Part shown: positions 21,871 to 32,964 of the stretch, piece after piece
How positions within the stretch are numbered: position 1 is the stretch's first letter
Layout of the letters: the number at the start of each line of letters is the position of its first letter
Origin: Symsagittifera roscoffensis
Taxonomy: Eukaryota; Xenacoelomorpha; Acoela; Convolutidae
Assembly: GCF_963678635.1 (NCBI RefSeq)
Contig: NC_087068.1
Location: 25,732,318 to 25,796,317 of the forward strand
Direction: 5' to 3'
Length of the DNA: 64,000 nucleotides
Notes under the pieces: model-generated
Databases searched by the model: none
Seen by the model: the letters and a program-made list of their open reading frames with translations, nothing else
Told to the model about the DNA's origin: nothing
Position numbers and translations under genes: made by a program

Positions 21871-23849
21871 TATCTCATATCTTGCCATGGTTTTCCATGG
21901 TATTAACAGTACCTGCCTCATTTCATAACCTCAAAAAAGTGCTCTGGGGGCCAGCTATCAAATGGACAAATGATTGTACATATCGGAAAATACGGTTGTT
22001 TTTATCTTACTTGAATATAAAGTAGTTATCATACTATAAAAAATCTGTTTTTTTTATCAGAATATAACAACAGCAAGAACTGGAGGCCCATGACTGATTC
22101 GATATCTTAACGATAAGTATGATTTCAGATCACTGACAAAGCGAGGACAGGAAACCTAAATTTTAAACAAGAGTGTTACTATCAAAAGCTTTGACAGGCC
22201 TTTAACGAACGTCGAATAATTTAAGGTATTTAGTTTTGCATGATTATATCTATTTGCAAAAATCTTTTTCGTTTCCAACTACCAAATGAACTAATTAGGA
22301 TGCCCTACAATTTAGAGAAAAAACGAAAAAACTGTTAAATTTAAATCGACGCAAAAAGTCGGTATAGCAGAGAAAACTAATCAAACTCTTGTTTGTAAAA
22401 TCGAAAATCAGACATAAAACCTGCATGTTTCAATACTTTCTTTAAAATGTTAGAATATTAAAAGCTAAGTATTTTGGCCTAAGTTTCTGGATCTAAACAC
22501 TCACGAGCAAAAGTTGTAAATTATGGAGCGTTAGTGCATGCAAAAGTATTCCTGATCATTTGATTCAGAACCATTTAATCTCATTTCAAAAAGTGTTCAT
22601 GAAAATTTGAAACTTTTATAAGATTCTACAACAGTTTAGGGATTCAATAGGTAAAACTGTAAGCTTTAACAGAACATGTTTCAAAATAACTTAGTTGTAA
22701 AATGATTGACCAAAAATGAAAATTAAGTCAACATTAAGAAAACGAGGAGTTTTTTTTTACACTTTTTTTATCAGTTGCCTTTTTAAAATGATTTTCTAAA
22801 AGCCCATTCATCAAATACCGAAGCTGACATTCGGAATTATCAACACTTATTGGGCCGAACAATTTAACTGAATTGCTTCGAAATTAAGTGGGCCGAACGC
22901 AAAAAATGAACATTTTTTTAAAAATTGCTGAGGCATCAGAAGGCGCGGGTCTGTCCATCGTCTGGATTAACAAAAAGTCAAATTAACTTTAAGTTTGCTT
23001 TCCAATTGGCAAAATATGAGTCATTGATCTTTTGCTACAGCACCAGTGCACTTCTGACCAGGGTTATGGTTTTTTATAAGTCCGATTAAAAATCTTACAC
23101 CAAGTAAGAAAAATTCGAAAACTTATAAAATTCTTACATGATGTAGGAAAAAAATAGCAGGTTTTTCAGAATAGCAGGTCGAATTGAGAAATCTTAGGGT
23201 TTTCATTATTATTGCATCTCAGCCAAGTTACATGAAGTATAAAATGGGATTATTGAATTTCGAGTTGCAGCGTAAGTCTCTTTTAAGATTCTCGTAAAAT
23301 GTTTAAAAAAGTTGTTTTCCTCTAATTTTTGATAACTATTTGAGGAGCAATAGCAAAAACTCTAGAAAACTGAAATATTAAAAACAGTAAAAATCTGCAT
23401 GCATTTTTTGAGTAAAAATCTTACATCATAATTCATTTGTTTTTAAGAAATCCCCATCAGGATTTAGAATTGATACCAGATGAAGTTTTTTATTTATAAA
23501 ACAAACTTACACAAGATTTTCATAAAAAATTTGGATTCCAATAAGGACTGGTATTTTAAAATTTCGTTTCTGAAAATGCTGTGGTTATTTGATATGAAAC
23601 TTGATTATATTGACTTTTAGTGTAAGTATCAAAAAAATTCAAAACTAGTCTATTATAAAAAGATTAAAAAGAAAGAGAATGAAAATTTTTGATTGAAAAA
23701 TTAATTTTAACAGTTTATAAAAGATAATAATCGATAAGATTTTTTTTTTTGAAAAATGATGCTATAATTTCAAAATCTGACACCTAATTTCTTAGGCATA
23801 ACACACGTTGCATAAAATTTATAATGTTTAGAAACTAAATATTCACTAG
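21871..23849. other. Gene-free AT-rich stretch
   Basis: No gene, RNA or bounded repeat could be supported. Confidence 0.45.
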
Positions 23850-24946
23850 GGATAGCCGGTTCTGTGCAAGCAGAACAAAATGTTCCGACTAGAGTCTTAA
23901 AAGAAGTTTGATAGAAGGATCTGAACCAGAAGTGTGATTAAAAAACCTGAGCGAAAAGGATCTGAGCTTGGGTATCTTCAACAGTCACAGCCATTGTAAT
24001 AAAAGTGAAGTTTTTTTATCGAAAACGACTAGAAAATTTAAAAAATGAAGAATCAAAAAAAATGTTCGAAATTTTTTTTCAATTTGATTTACTGAATAGT
24101 TTCGAACTTCTGAAATTTTTGATTCCAAAACTGTCGTTAAAAACTCCCTTTTTTAAACACCACGTTAATTATCCCCCAGTTGTTACACCCATTACTTTAT
24201 AACCCCGTAACAAGATAGCCCCATAACAAGTTAACCCTCTTTTAATACGGACAACTTTTTCAAACTCAGCGCCTTTTAACCTTTTGGACATTGTGTTTCA
24301 ATTTGATATAAATTTAGATTTTTATTTTGTTTTTAGCAAGACGATTTTCAAGATTATGTTCAATTTTGAAGAAATCTAATCATTTTTGGTTTTTAATTTG
24401 AATCATGCCGATCGGATTAGTTTTCAAGTTCATATCAAAATCTAGATTATCGGCAGAGTCATTTTTGTTAAAATCTAAAACGCATTTAGCAGCTTGCTTG
24501 TTATTTCGTTTCGCAAAAGCTTTTGCAAATAAAGGCATGATGTTTACTGACTATGGCTCCGAATTCTTTTCAAATATGTTTCACTTTGCATTAACTTTCA
24601 CTTTTCATTAACCTATTTCTGGGGTTATATGAGAGGTATTAAGAAAAAGGGTGTTACAAAACGCGGGGTGATACGCTTGGGAGCCAATTTAAGCTTAATG
24701 AACCTGCTCGCTCGCTTTATTTGCTCAAAATTAGATCAAAAATCAAAAATTTTAAATGGGTTTTCTCAAAACTGAGAAACGTGTTCCAAATTTTTAAATA
24801 TCGTTCAAATAACAAGTGGAAGGTCTTTAGAATAATATATCACTCGAAATATTCCGATGACTATTTGCGGTTTTTGATTTTGCGTGGAAAACAAAAAAAC
24901 TCACCCAAATACAAAAATCCTCCCCATGTTTCAAAGAGTTGGAACA
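23850..24946 (-). mobile_element. HL repeat copy 2, interrupted by an insertion
   Basis: It starts GGATAGCCGGTT. The hairpin in this copy is GTTCTG TGCAAG CAGAAC, a different 6-bp stem from copy 1 in the same place, followed by AAAATGTTCCGACTAG. The far end is CCCCATGTTTCAAAGAGTTGGAACAA. The copy is twice the usual length because about 500 bp (24165-24680) is inserted. The CTGCTCGCTCGCTTTATTTG block resumes after the insertion. Confidence 0.6.
24165..24680. mobile_element. Possible nested element within HL copy 2
   Basis: Imperfect inverted ends are visible: TATCCCCCAGTTGTTACACCC on the left, and on the right, in reverse complement, TATCACCCCG...TTTGTAACACCC. The left end also repeats a TA(A/G)CCCC(G/A)TAACAAG unit twice (24199-24232). 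A 68-codon plus-strand frame (24405-24611) ends in FTDYGSEFFSNMF, which resembles the D.G.EF region of retroviral-type integrases. This is too short to be sure. Confidence 0.3.
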
Positions 24947-26662
24947 AAAAGTTTGTTACTTTTTTAACAAAATTTTTTTATCTGCAGTCAAAATTTTTGT
25001 ACTTACAGGCATGTCTTCTTTTGCTTATACGCTTGTTGTTCCGTTTTTCTTTAAAAAAAATGACGGAATTATTTTGCTCAGATTTTTTTCTGAGACATGT
25101 TTCGATATTTTTAGCGCAATTAATCAGTAGTGTCAAACGAAGCAAGCTGAGGGGACAAAATATTAAAAACCATTTCCGAGAAGACTAAACAGAGTGATAG
25201 ATCAATGCAAAAAAATGCTTCTTCTTTTTTTAATCACAAATTCAAGTAAAAAGGCATTATTAGTTTGCAGCGAGTGATCAATTCTTTTTGATTGCATGAA
25301 GTTATTTTGTCAATTTTGTTTATTAGAAAACGAAGTTTGTCTGAAGAAAAAAAAACCATTCAAATAAAAATAGACGGTCATCTCCTTCGAAAGTCGGAGC
25401 AATAAGATTAGAACTTGAGGTAAAACATTAAATAAATTATTGATAACGGACGATTTAATGTAAATAAGTGAATAAACATGCAAACTTAGATGTCGTAACA
25501 TCAAGGGAACTCAGTGACGCACAACTAAACATTAAGTATTGGCGATATGAGCGCGAGGTTCGAGTCTGTTGATCAGAGCGTCTTGCCTAAAAGTGTGTTT
25601 TCACTAAAAATGACTCCCGATAAGGCAATTTTTTTTCTCTGATCTATTCGGTACTGCAAAATTTTCAAAATTTTTTACGACAATTTTCAAAATTCACTAT
25701 CAGATTTTGATTCGCAGTGGTACTAGCCAGATTCTGATATAGTTTTGGACTTTTATTGGTTTTTTATTGAAATAAATGGTGGATTTAGAAAATGGTACGG
25801 GTGGAATCTCTCCCTCGAGGAATTCAACCTACTGAATACCCAAAGAGTCCTCCGTTTGATGTTTTTCTACGACATTTTTCGCCGATTAACCCTATGTGTT
25901 TGCTAATGGCGGCTTCTAATACGCGTATTTTAAATGAAAAGGTTCCAAACGGCTTTTTCAGTCAGTTTTTTTCTTCAGAAAGTTTTTCTATGCAAAATAG
26001 AAAATGTTGATTGAATAGGGTAGTTATAAAGTTTTGGAGAGCTTGTATTATCAATTTGGTTGACATAATTAAAGGTCATCAAAAATTTCGAAATTAGATA
26101 ATCCTTTAAAAACACTTTCGAGATAATCCTAGGTCAGGAATTGCACTTTTAGAAAGGCGAGATCAAATCGACTTGACATAAAAATCAACAAAATTTATAT
26201 GGAAACAACGACCTTCAATTAAAGAGTACGATTTGATCAACGTGAAACAAACGCAAAGATTGAACCAAAAAAAAAACAAAAATAATTGTTTTTAGATTTA
26301 TACCAAATAATGCTTTGATTTGATGAATTGTAAATCATCTACAAGATTTTAAAAAATCATAAAACATTTCCAGTAAGCTAAATTTGAGCTAAAAAAAGGA
26401 CAAAAGCTAATGAAATGAACTATTTTACGAGCTTATTAAGCGGCAATTTTGACAGTTTTTTTGTGAAACTGTCTGATAAAATTCGAAATCTTGAAAGATA
26501 AGAAGATGGAATTTGTTCACTGAGTGTTAAAATGACCTTAGCTTTCATGGCCATTCAAAATTTAGGTCGCACACTACTTTCAGTGATTATAAAAAATCTA
26601 ACGAAATCAAATTGTCTGAATTAAGTTTGCATTGAGGATATTCTACAAATGCATAGCAACCA
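24947..26662. other. Gene-free stretch with R1 and hAT fragments
   Basis: About 25320-25410 matches the last 90 bp of R1 (GAAGTTTGTCTGAAGAAAAA...CGAAAGTCGGAGCAA). About 25776-26030 matches the hAT MITE interior (GGTGGATTTAGAAAATGG, GGAATTCAACC, CCCAAAGAGTCCTCCGTTTG). No gene is called. Confidence 0.5.
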
Positions 26663-27253
26663 GGATAGCCGGTTAATGTGCAAGTAGCACAGAATGTTCC
26701 GACCAGTCTTTAAAATTTTTTTTTTGTAAATTAGTGTTTTTTCGCCGTGGTATGATAAAAGGATCTGACTTAAAACTATAACTTAGGCATATTCGACAGT
26801 CATAGCAACATAGGCAAACAGCGCAACAATTTTTGAAGAAAAAAAACTAGAAAACAAAAAAAAAACATTAAAAAACCAAAAATTTCCCAAAATGCCTTTA
26901 AAAATCTAAAACTTAATTTTTTTTGATTAAAATTATAATGAAGCGTAAAAAAACTAGATTAGATGGCCTAATCTCGACATAAATGAGCGTGTTCGCTTGC
27001 ATTACTCGGTCATTTTACTCGCTGAAAAACAGAGAAAAAAATCCAATCTGGTTTTTCTCTACACTTGGAAAAAAAAATTCAAAATTTTTTGATATCCTTC
27101 TAATCACGACTGAAAAGGCTTTGATATGATATATTATTTAACTTTCTCTGATGATTTTTTGTGGCAGCTGATATTGTGTGGAAAACAAAAAAGAGAAACA
27201 ACTAGAACAAACCGTAGTACAAAATTTCTCCCCATTTTTAAATGGTCGGAACA
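26663..27253 (-). mobile_element. HL repeat copy 3
   Basis: It begins GGATAGCCGGTTAA and has the hairpin TGTGC AAGTA GCACA, then GAATGTTCCGACCAGT. It ends CCCCATTTTTAAATGGTCGGAACAA, where the last 11 bases are the exact inverse of TGTTCCGACCA. It is about 590 bp and non-coding. It is the cleanest HL copy in the window for both ends. Confidence 0.7.
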
Positions 27254-27621
27254 ATAACTAAATTAAAAAAACATGGGACGCATATCACCCAGACCATATC
27301 AGCAGACTAAATCAACTATCGGAAAAAGACCATACGGCAATTAAATTGGGTGATCCATCAGTTGACAAATTTAGTAAAAATTGCATATTTCACTAGGCGA
27401 AGTTTCGAAAACGGAGTTTTCTTGGACCCTCAACTAAGCTGCTCTAAGTTTGATTATCTTTTTTGAGTTTATCGCCAGATTTTAGGTCTGTCACCAGCTG
27501 ATAAGCAATGGCTAGTCAAAACTGGAGGTTTCATCTTAAGCTTTTTGTATTGTTTCTTGTTGCTGTAAGTTGTATGTTGATGATGTAAGCTGATTGCATA
27601 AATTTTACATAAAGAAACATT

Positions 27622-28596
27622 AATAGCAGGTTATTGTGCAAAAAGCACAGAATAATCAGACAAAATAGTGTTTTTTTCTTCAATTTAGTGTTTTTTTGTT
27701 TTTGTGCGTGGTGTGATAAAAGATCTGAATAATTATTCAAATTTAGATATATTTGATAGTCAGAATAAACTAGGCTAAGAACTTCCAAAATAGTACAAAA
27801 TTTTCATTTCTGATCTTTCTTTAGTAAGCCTGCTCGCTTGCTTTAGTTGGTCGACAATAAATTGAAACCCGAGAAACTATTAAAACCTTCTTGGTTCCTG
27901 TATCCTCAAGCGAGTTTGAAGGAAGAGATGACGGCACGGATAAGGTTAACATCGGAGAAAGATGAGGACCTGGGGAACTTGAATGTGATACAGAAGCTGA
28001 TTTTGCCTCATCGCGAAGAATCTAAAGAGAAAGCGGATAGATCTAGAGGCGAACCACCAAAGAAAATGGAGCCAGGCACTTGTCTCGATCTAGTAACGGG
28101 AGATGGAGGACACTCTTATGATTGGCGATCTTGCGTGAGGATACAGTCGTTTCAGAGGAGAGATTTGGCTATATTGTTTGGTGATGTTACAGAGAAATAG
28201 AAAAACGAGGTGCAGATACTAGCCGATTGCTACGCGAGTACCACGGTGAATTTGGCGAGAGCACTAAGTTCCTTCTCGAGGATGTGTAGTCTGGAGTCAT
28301 TAGAGCTATTAGAATCCGAACACCATCTAGTTACGGCATTGAACGTAGAGTCCTGGCCGGGGGTGTTGATTTTCTCGACATTAGAACAATTTTTGAGAAA
28401 AATTGAAAGAGTTTCAATACGAACTATCATTCGAACCGTTCCAATGATTAATTGAGATGGATTTTTTGATTAAATTACAAAAAAGTCTGCTTGCTCACCT
28501 TATTTGCTCGAAAAAGGACCCAAGTTCAAAAAAAAAGAAAAACTATAGCACACCCGAATACAAAGTTCCTTCTCAGTTTTCAAATGATAGGAACAA
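27622..28596 (-). mobile_element. HL repeat copy 4 carrying a foreign ORF segment
   Basis: The hairpin TGTGC AAAAA GCACA and AATAATCAGAC mark the left end, and AATGATAGGAACAA the right. The HL interior block CTGCTCGCTTGCTTTAGTTGG occurs at about 27830 and again, degenerate, at about 28487. The ~600 bp between these two copies does not match the other HL copies and is visibly richer in G and C. Confidence 0.6.
27847..28455 (+). pseudogene. Unrecognised ORF of 203 codons with one internal stop, inside HL copy 4
   Basis: One frame is open from 27847 to 28455 apart from a single TAG at 28198-28200. The first half is charged and polar (EEMTARIRLTSEKDEDLGNL, then REESKEKADRSRGEPPKK). The second is more hydrophobic and Ser/Leu-rich (NLARALSSFSRMCSLESLEL). 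Codon composition is clearly less AT-rich than the surrounding DNA. I recognise no family. It is flanked by two copies of an HL interior motif, which suggests capture of a gene or exon piece by the element, or an insertion with duplication. The minus strand has only shorter frames here. Confidence 0.4.
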
Positions 28597-28744
28597 TTAC
28601 ATCAACAATCCAGTTTACTGTAGGGGGCATAAAATTGAAGCTAAATCAGCATGGTATTTTCGATTTTAAAACAAGCAATACCTTTTTTCCTCACACACAG
28701 ACGCATATACAACAAAAGAACCCCCCACTCCTAAATCCGCACCT
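28597..28744 (-). mobile_element. hAT MITE end fragment
   Basis: CCCCCCACTCCTAAATCCGC at about 28727 is the GGCGGATTTAGGAG end of the hAT family in minus orientation. The rest of this copy is unrecognisable. Confidence 0.45.
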
Positions 28745-30060
28745 ACGAGCTTACAAAGGCTTAACTTTTTAAATGAAAGTGTAAATACAAATTATTTCAA
28801 AAAGAGGAAAAGTCCCACAACTACTCTTAAAGGCAAGCTTCTTTGTCATATTCAGTTTCTATAAGTCTCAAACTATTAGAAATTGGATGTTGGGTAGAAG
28901 AAAAATCTAAATCTTTACAGAAACAGACCAATTAAAATGTATCACAAAAAATCTCTTTTCTTTTTGATTTTACTTTCATCACCTAAAAAACTAAAAACAA
29001 CACAAAACCTTAAATCAACAAAAACATGATTGTTCCTGAATTGTTGGTAAAACCAATTGCACTTGAAAAAAACCGCAATCAGGTTTTGAAGAAGGAAATT
29101 AAATAACTCAAATGATTCCTGGATTGACCAAAACTTCTTGCCATACAATTCTTTTATTTAAAACTTTTTTAACACAAAATTCCAAACGCATGGAATTTTG
29201 TATGAAATTTTGCTGATAAACATTTTTTGATATATGAAAAATGTATGCTAAGTATTTTCCCACAGACTGAAAAGTTGATCTTTTTTTCTAAATTCAATTT
29301 ATGAAAAATTTTAGATTGTGTTTGTTACCGAACGCAAACGACAAATACCTGGTCTTACTCGAAATACCAAAATTTTGGACGGTGTTGCGTTTATAGTGCA
29401 TAGAAAACGACCTGAATTAACTTGGATTTGACTTTCACAAATGATATAACTAACAAGAAAACTTTTTTGGGTCGGTCCCAACAAATAGATATCTCAAAAT
29501 AGTACAAAGAGTAGAACCTTTGGGTCGTTAGGAGGTCGAATCCGTGAGGGGGGAGGAGTCTAGAAATTTCTCAAAGGGGACGAATTTCAAAAAACAAATT
29601 GAAAAGTTTTATCGATATATTTTTAGGTCGACCAAATTGGTTTTCCGTTCGTTCTCAAAGCAATAAAAAAATCCCAATTTTGGCAAAATTTTAAGCACCG
29701 TAGGAAAAATTTTGAAAAGAAACAAGCCAAAAAGGCTGTTTTAGGCATTTTTGAAAATTTTGGCCCACAAAATTGGGTTTTTTTAAGCGCGCGCTCGCCA
29801 CTCAAAATTAGTATATTTTGGCTTGTACGTCAGCAAAAAAAGGATATCTCAAAAAAAACAAAGAGGAGACCCTTTGTGTCGTCAGGGACTCGAATCCCCG
29901 AGGGTAGAGAAGGCATCTGACCCCGCCCCCTCTCCTAAATCCGCCTCTGATAAGGCAAAATATGTAAGTGAATGTTGCTTCGCCTCCATTGTGCCTTGTA
30001 AGCATGTTTCATTCCTTTATTCCAGCAATTATTGTAGCAGCAGCTGATGGTCATGGTTTT
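28745..30060. repeat. Tandem duplication, unit 1
   Basis: Three blocks here recur in the same order in unit 2 (30530-31990): 28745-29330 (AAAGGCAAGCTTCTT.GTCATA, AAATTAAATAACTCAAATGA, CCAAACGCAT), a hAT MITE in minus orientation ending at 29949, and a tail (29950-30060) homologous to the 3' end of the host gene at 31982-33122. Divergence is high in the first block and low in the tail. The tail copy has lost the upstream exons. Confidence 0.75.
29465..29949 (-). mobile_element. hAT MITE relics, two partial copies
   Basis: The minus-strand end is CAGAGGCGGATTTAGGAGAG at 29949. The interior has GGGACTCGAATCCC, then a GGATATCTC block, then GCGCGCGCTCGCC. A second truncated GATATCTCAAAATAGTACAAAG...GGTCGAATCC block lies at 29465-29560. 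No left end or target duplication could be matched. Confidence 0.6.
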
Positions 30061-30169
30061 ACTCCTTACGCATAATTTTTAGAAAAATTATTTGGTCTAT
30101 GCCATCAGCTAGAATATGGCAAGTATGGAATTGTTCTGCAAAAGCGTATGCACGCTTGTAGGGTCGAAT

Positions 30170-30530
30170 CTAGAATAATCTCCAAGGAGAAGAATTTCAA
30201 AGAAAAAAAAATGAAAAGTTTTGTTGATATAATTTTTAGGCAGACCAAATAGGTTTCCGTGCGTTCTCAAAGCAATAAAAAACCCGTTTTTCGCCAAATT
30301 TTAAGCACCGTATGAAAATTTTTTAAAAAACAAGCTGTTTTAGGCATTTTTGGAAAATTTTGCCCACAAAACTGCGTTCTTTAGCGCGCGCTCGCCCCTT
30401 AAAATTAGTATATATTGGCGGGTCTTTCAGAAAAAAAAGGATATCTCAAAATAGCACAAAGGGGGAGCTCTTTGGGTCGACAGTGGGACGAAACCCTGAA
30501 GAAGACGCAAACGCCCAATCGCCCACTGAA
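30170..30530 (-). mobile_element. hAT MITE relic
   Basis: It shares with 29465-29949 the order AAGCACCGTA, then GCTGTTTTAGGCATTTTTG, then GCGCGCGCTCGCC, then AAAAGGATATCTCAAAATAG, then CTCTTTGGGTCG, but its GGCGGATTTAGG end has decayed to CTGAATCCTCACCTG. Confidence 0.5.
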
Positions 30531-31990
30531 TCCTCACCTGCGCTTTTATAAAGGTTTAACTTTGAAGATGAAAGTGTACATACAAGTTATTTGAAAGGGA
30601 CGAAATACTACAAGTTTTCTAAAGGCAAGCTTCTTAGTCATAATCAACCTCTATAAATCTCAAGCAACTAGAAATTTGATGTTGGCTAGAAAAAAAATCG
30701 AAATCTTCACAGAAAGAGACCATTTGAAAAGTATCACCTTAAAAATGATTGTTTCCAAATTATTCATAAAATCAATTGCCTTTGAGAAAATACAGCAATC
30801 AGAATTTGATGAAAGAAATTAAATAACTCAAATGATTCCTAGGTTGACCAAAATTTCTTGTCCTTCAATTTCTTTTTTTGAAAAACTTCTTACCACACAA
30901 TTCCAAACGCATAGAAAATTGTGTGGAATCTCGATGATAAACCTATTTCCATTGATGAAAATTCTATGCTAAGCATTTTTCCATAAACCAAAAAGTTGAT
31001 TTTTTTCTAATTTATTTTATGAAAAACTTTGGGTGCTATTATTTTTAGAATTTGAATTTTTAAACTATAAGACATTAATCAAGTCACACATAAACAAACC
31101 ATACACAGGAAATATGCTTTTGAAAAAAATTATTGAGCGAAAAGGAAAAAAAATTAATTTTAGCGTATCCAGGATTACGTTATTCTCACAAAAAATTGTA
31201 TTTGCATGCAAAAATTGTTTTGGAAAATGTTTGTTTGAGTACAAAGTTCGTTTTGCGGTTGAAAAACAAACAAATAAAAATTGGGTCAATTTCAAAATTA
31301 CTTCAAAAATATGCTAGTCATTCAATTTCCATATATGGGAGTTGTATTATAAGCATTTTAAAAAAAAACCTCGGTTTTTCATCACATGACTGTTTTATTA
31401 GAATCAAACAGCCGCAGAAATTGGTTTGTATCTTTTTTCAACCTTTTTTCGAAATTGTACGAAAATTGTATGACAAGATCTTTTCCATACACTTGATGTA
31501 TGGAATTGTATGATAAGCATTTTCGATGTATGGAGGTCGACCTGGGTTAGTTGGTTGAAGCTAATACATTAAAACGTCAACTGTTTTTAGTTACCACATA
31601 TCGACAACTACCAAATAAGTTAGAAAAAATTTCATTACGGTAATCGATAAAAAGCGTTTTTAGGCACTTTTTTCAAAAATTTTAAACAAAAAATTGCGCT
31701 CCTACCTCAAATTTAGTATATATTGACGCCCAAGGCGCCTTTAGAAAAACCTTTGGATCCGTCCCCAAAAATGGATATCTCAAAATAATACAAAGGGGGA
31801 CCCTTTGGGTCGGTAGGGGGTCGAATCCCGGAGAAGGGAGGAGGCGTCCGCCCCCGCCTCCTCCCCTAAATCCGCCTCTGATAAGGCAGAAATATGTAAG
31901 TTAATGTTGCCTCGCCTCCATTGTGCCTTGTAAGCATGTTTCATTCCTTTATTCCAGCATTTATTGTAGCAGCATTGATGGTCACGGATA
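30531..31990. repeat. Tandem duplication, unit 2
   Basis: This is the second unit of the block described at 28745. It contains a hAT MITE fragment (31720-31880, end CAGAGGCGGATTTAGGGGAG) directly beside the host gene's last exon. The ATAAGGC(A) bases after the MITE end are the same in both units, so the MITE was in place before the duplication. Confidence 0.75.
31949..31965 (-). promoter_or_regulatory. Paired polyadenylation signals of the host gene
   Basis: Two AATAAA hexamers (31960-31965 and 31949-31954) follow the favoured stop codon within about 35 bases, as expected for a very short 3' UTR. The duplicated tail at 29950-30060 keeps the second hexamer but has changed the first to AATAAT. 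Confidence 0.5.
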
Positions 31991-32062
31991 AACTCCTTTA
32001 GTAGAAAATTCCGTGTTTGGAGGTCTACCATGGAAGTGCAAGTTGTCTGATTGCAAAGCAAC
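31982..32062 (-). CDS. Host gene, terminal exon (favoured model)
   Basis: After the acceptor AAATTAG the phase set by the previous exon gives 26 codons and TGA at 31982-31984. The peptide includes HFHGRPPNTEFSTKGVYP. Polyadenylation hexamers follow at once. An alternative acceptor 11 bases upstream (TTGTCAG, exon from 32073) keeps another frame open to 31780, giving a Cys/Trp-rich peptide that runs into the hAT element. That frame looks less like a natural protein end. The complete favoured protein would be 132 residues. Confidence 0.45.
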   Translation of the reverse strand, partial: VALQSDNLHFHGRPPNTEFSTKGVYP

Positions 32063-32370
32063 CTAATTTCATACTGACAAGCAATTATTTATTCACATAG
32101 GCGAAACTAAGTTTGCAGTCGATTATTGCAAATTGGTTATACATTTGTGAAGACTATTTATTATTTTAGTTTATTACAAATGATTGCCATCTTATTTTTG
32201 CCTGATGCGAGTAAATCTATAGGTTTTGCTCAGGGTACCACAGCAGATGTCCACTAAGAACTGAACCACTCGTTGTTTGGTTCTTTTTGGCGTGAACGAT
32301 TTGCTACTTGCATCTAATATCTTCAGAAGTCTCATTAAATACGAAGTTGCGCGTATAACTTTGAACTGAC

Positions 32371-32530
32371 CTTGCTGAACTGTTCCCGCAGCTTCCATGT
32401 CTTCTGTCTCTCCTGAAGAGCGATGGCGAATATCTCCATCACTGGGATGAAGTGGGGATAGGACTCAAAATGAACCACAAAGTCACTCCTCCCTCCGTAG
32501 TATATGATGTCCAATTGTTCCCCACAACTC
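32371..32530 (-). CDS. Host gene, second exon (conserved-looking core)
   Basis: The acceptor GAGTTTGCAG and donor AGCAAG|GTCAGT bound a 160-base exon with one frame free of stops. Its first base completes an Arg codon split with exon 1, and it ends in phase 0. The 53 residues include EQLDIIYYGGRSDFVVHF, then ESYPHFIPVMEIFAIALQER, then a basic helix QKTWKLREQF. Base composition is much richer in G and C than the flanks. The peptide has the character of a folded domain (beta-rich start, then an amphipathic helix). I do not recognise the family and assign no function. Confidence 0.68.
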
Positions 32531-32964
32531 CTGCAAACTCAAGGATTTAAGAACACATATTTGAACTGTCACGGTATGCGTTCAAAAATTTGGAGACTTC
32601 GTTTTCTACTTCTTATCGTATTATTGTAGTGCAAGATTATGTGTAGAACTAGTCCACGACTACCAATTTTAATACGGATGTGTGATCATAGGCTAAATGA
32701 GGTACTGCATATAAGCCGCCGATGGAGTCGTTTGAGAATAGGTTAGCTTTGCTTTTGTTTTTTTATTCGAAATCAAAATTTGAAATTAATTGTAAAATAA
32801 AAATTCCTTAAACAAAATAATCGAAATTCCTAAAACTAATAAATCAAAAACCAAATTGTATTCAAGTTTTTTTTGTATATAGATGCAAAGAAGCCAACTT
32901 TGTCGCTAAATAATCATTTCAAATAAAATACGTAAACTACTTTTGTTGCCTCATTTTTCTATAC

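Noticed and set aside
24721-25188. 155-codon plus-strand open frame
   Set aside because: It begins in the interior of HL copy 2 and runs past its end, is Lys/Phe-rich from AT-rich DNA, and has no motif; other HL copies do not keep it open.
31780-32073. Longer Cys/Trp-rich frame for the last exon of the host gene
   Set aside because: It reads into the hAT element and has an unlikely composition; kept only as an alternative to the shorter ending.
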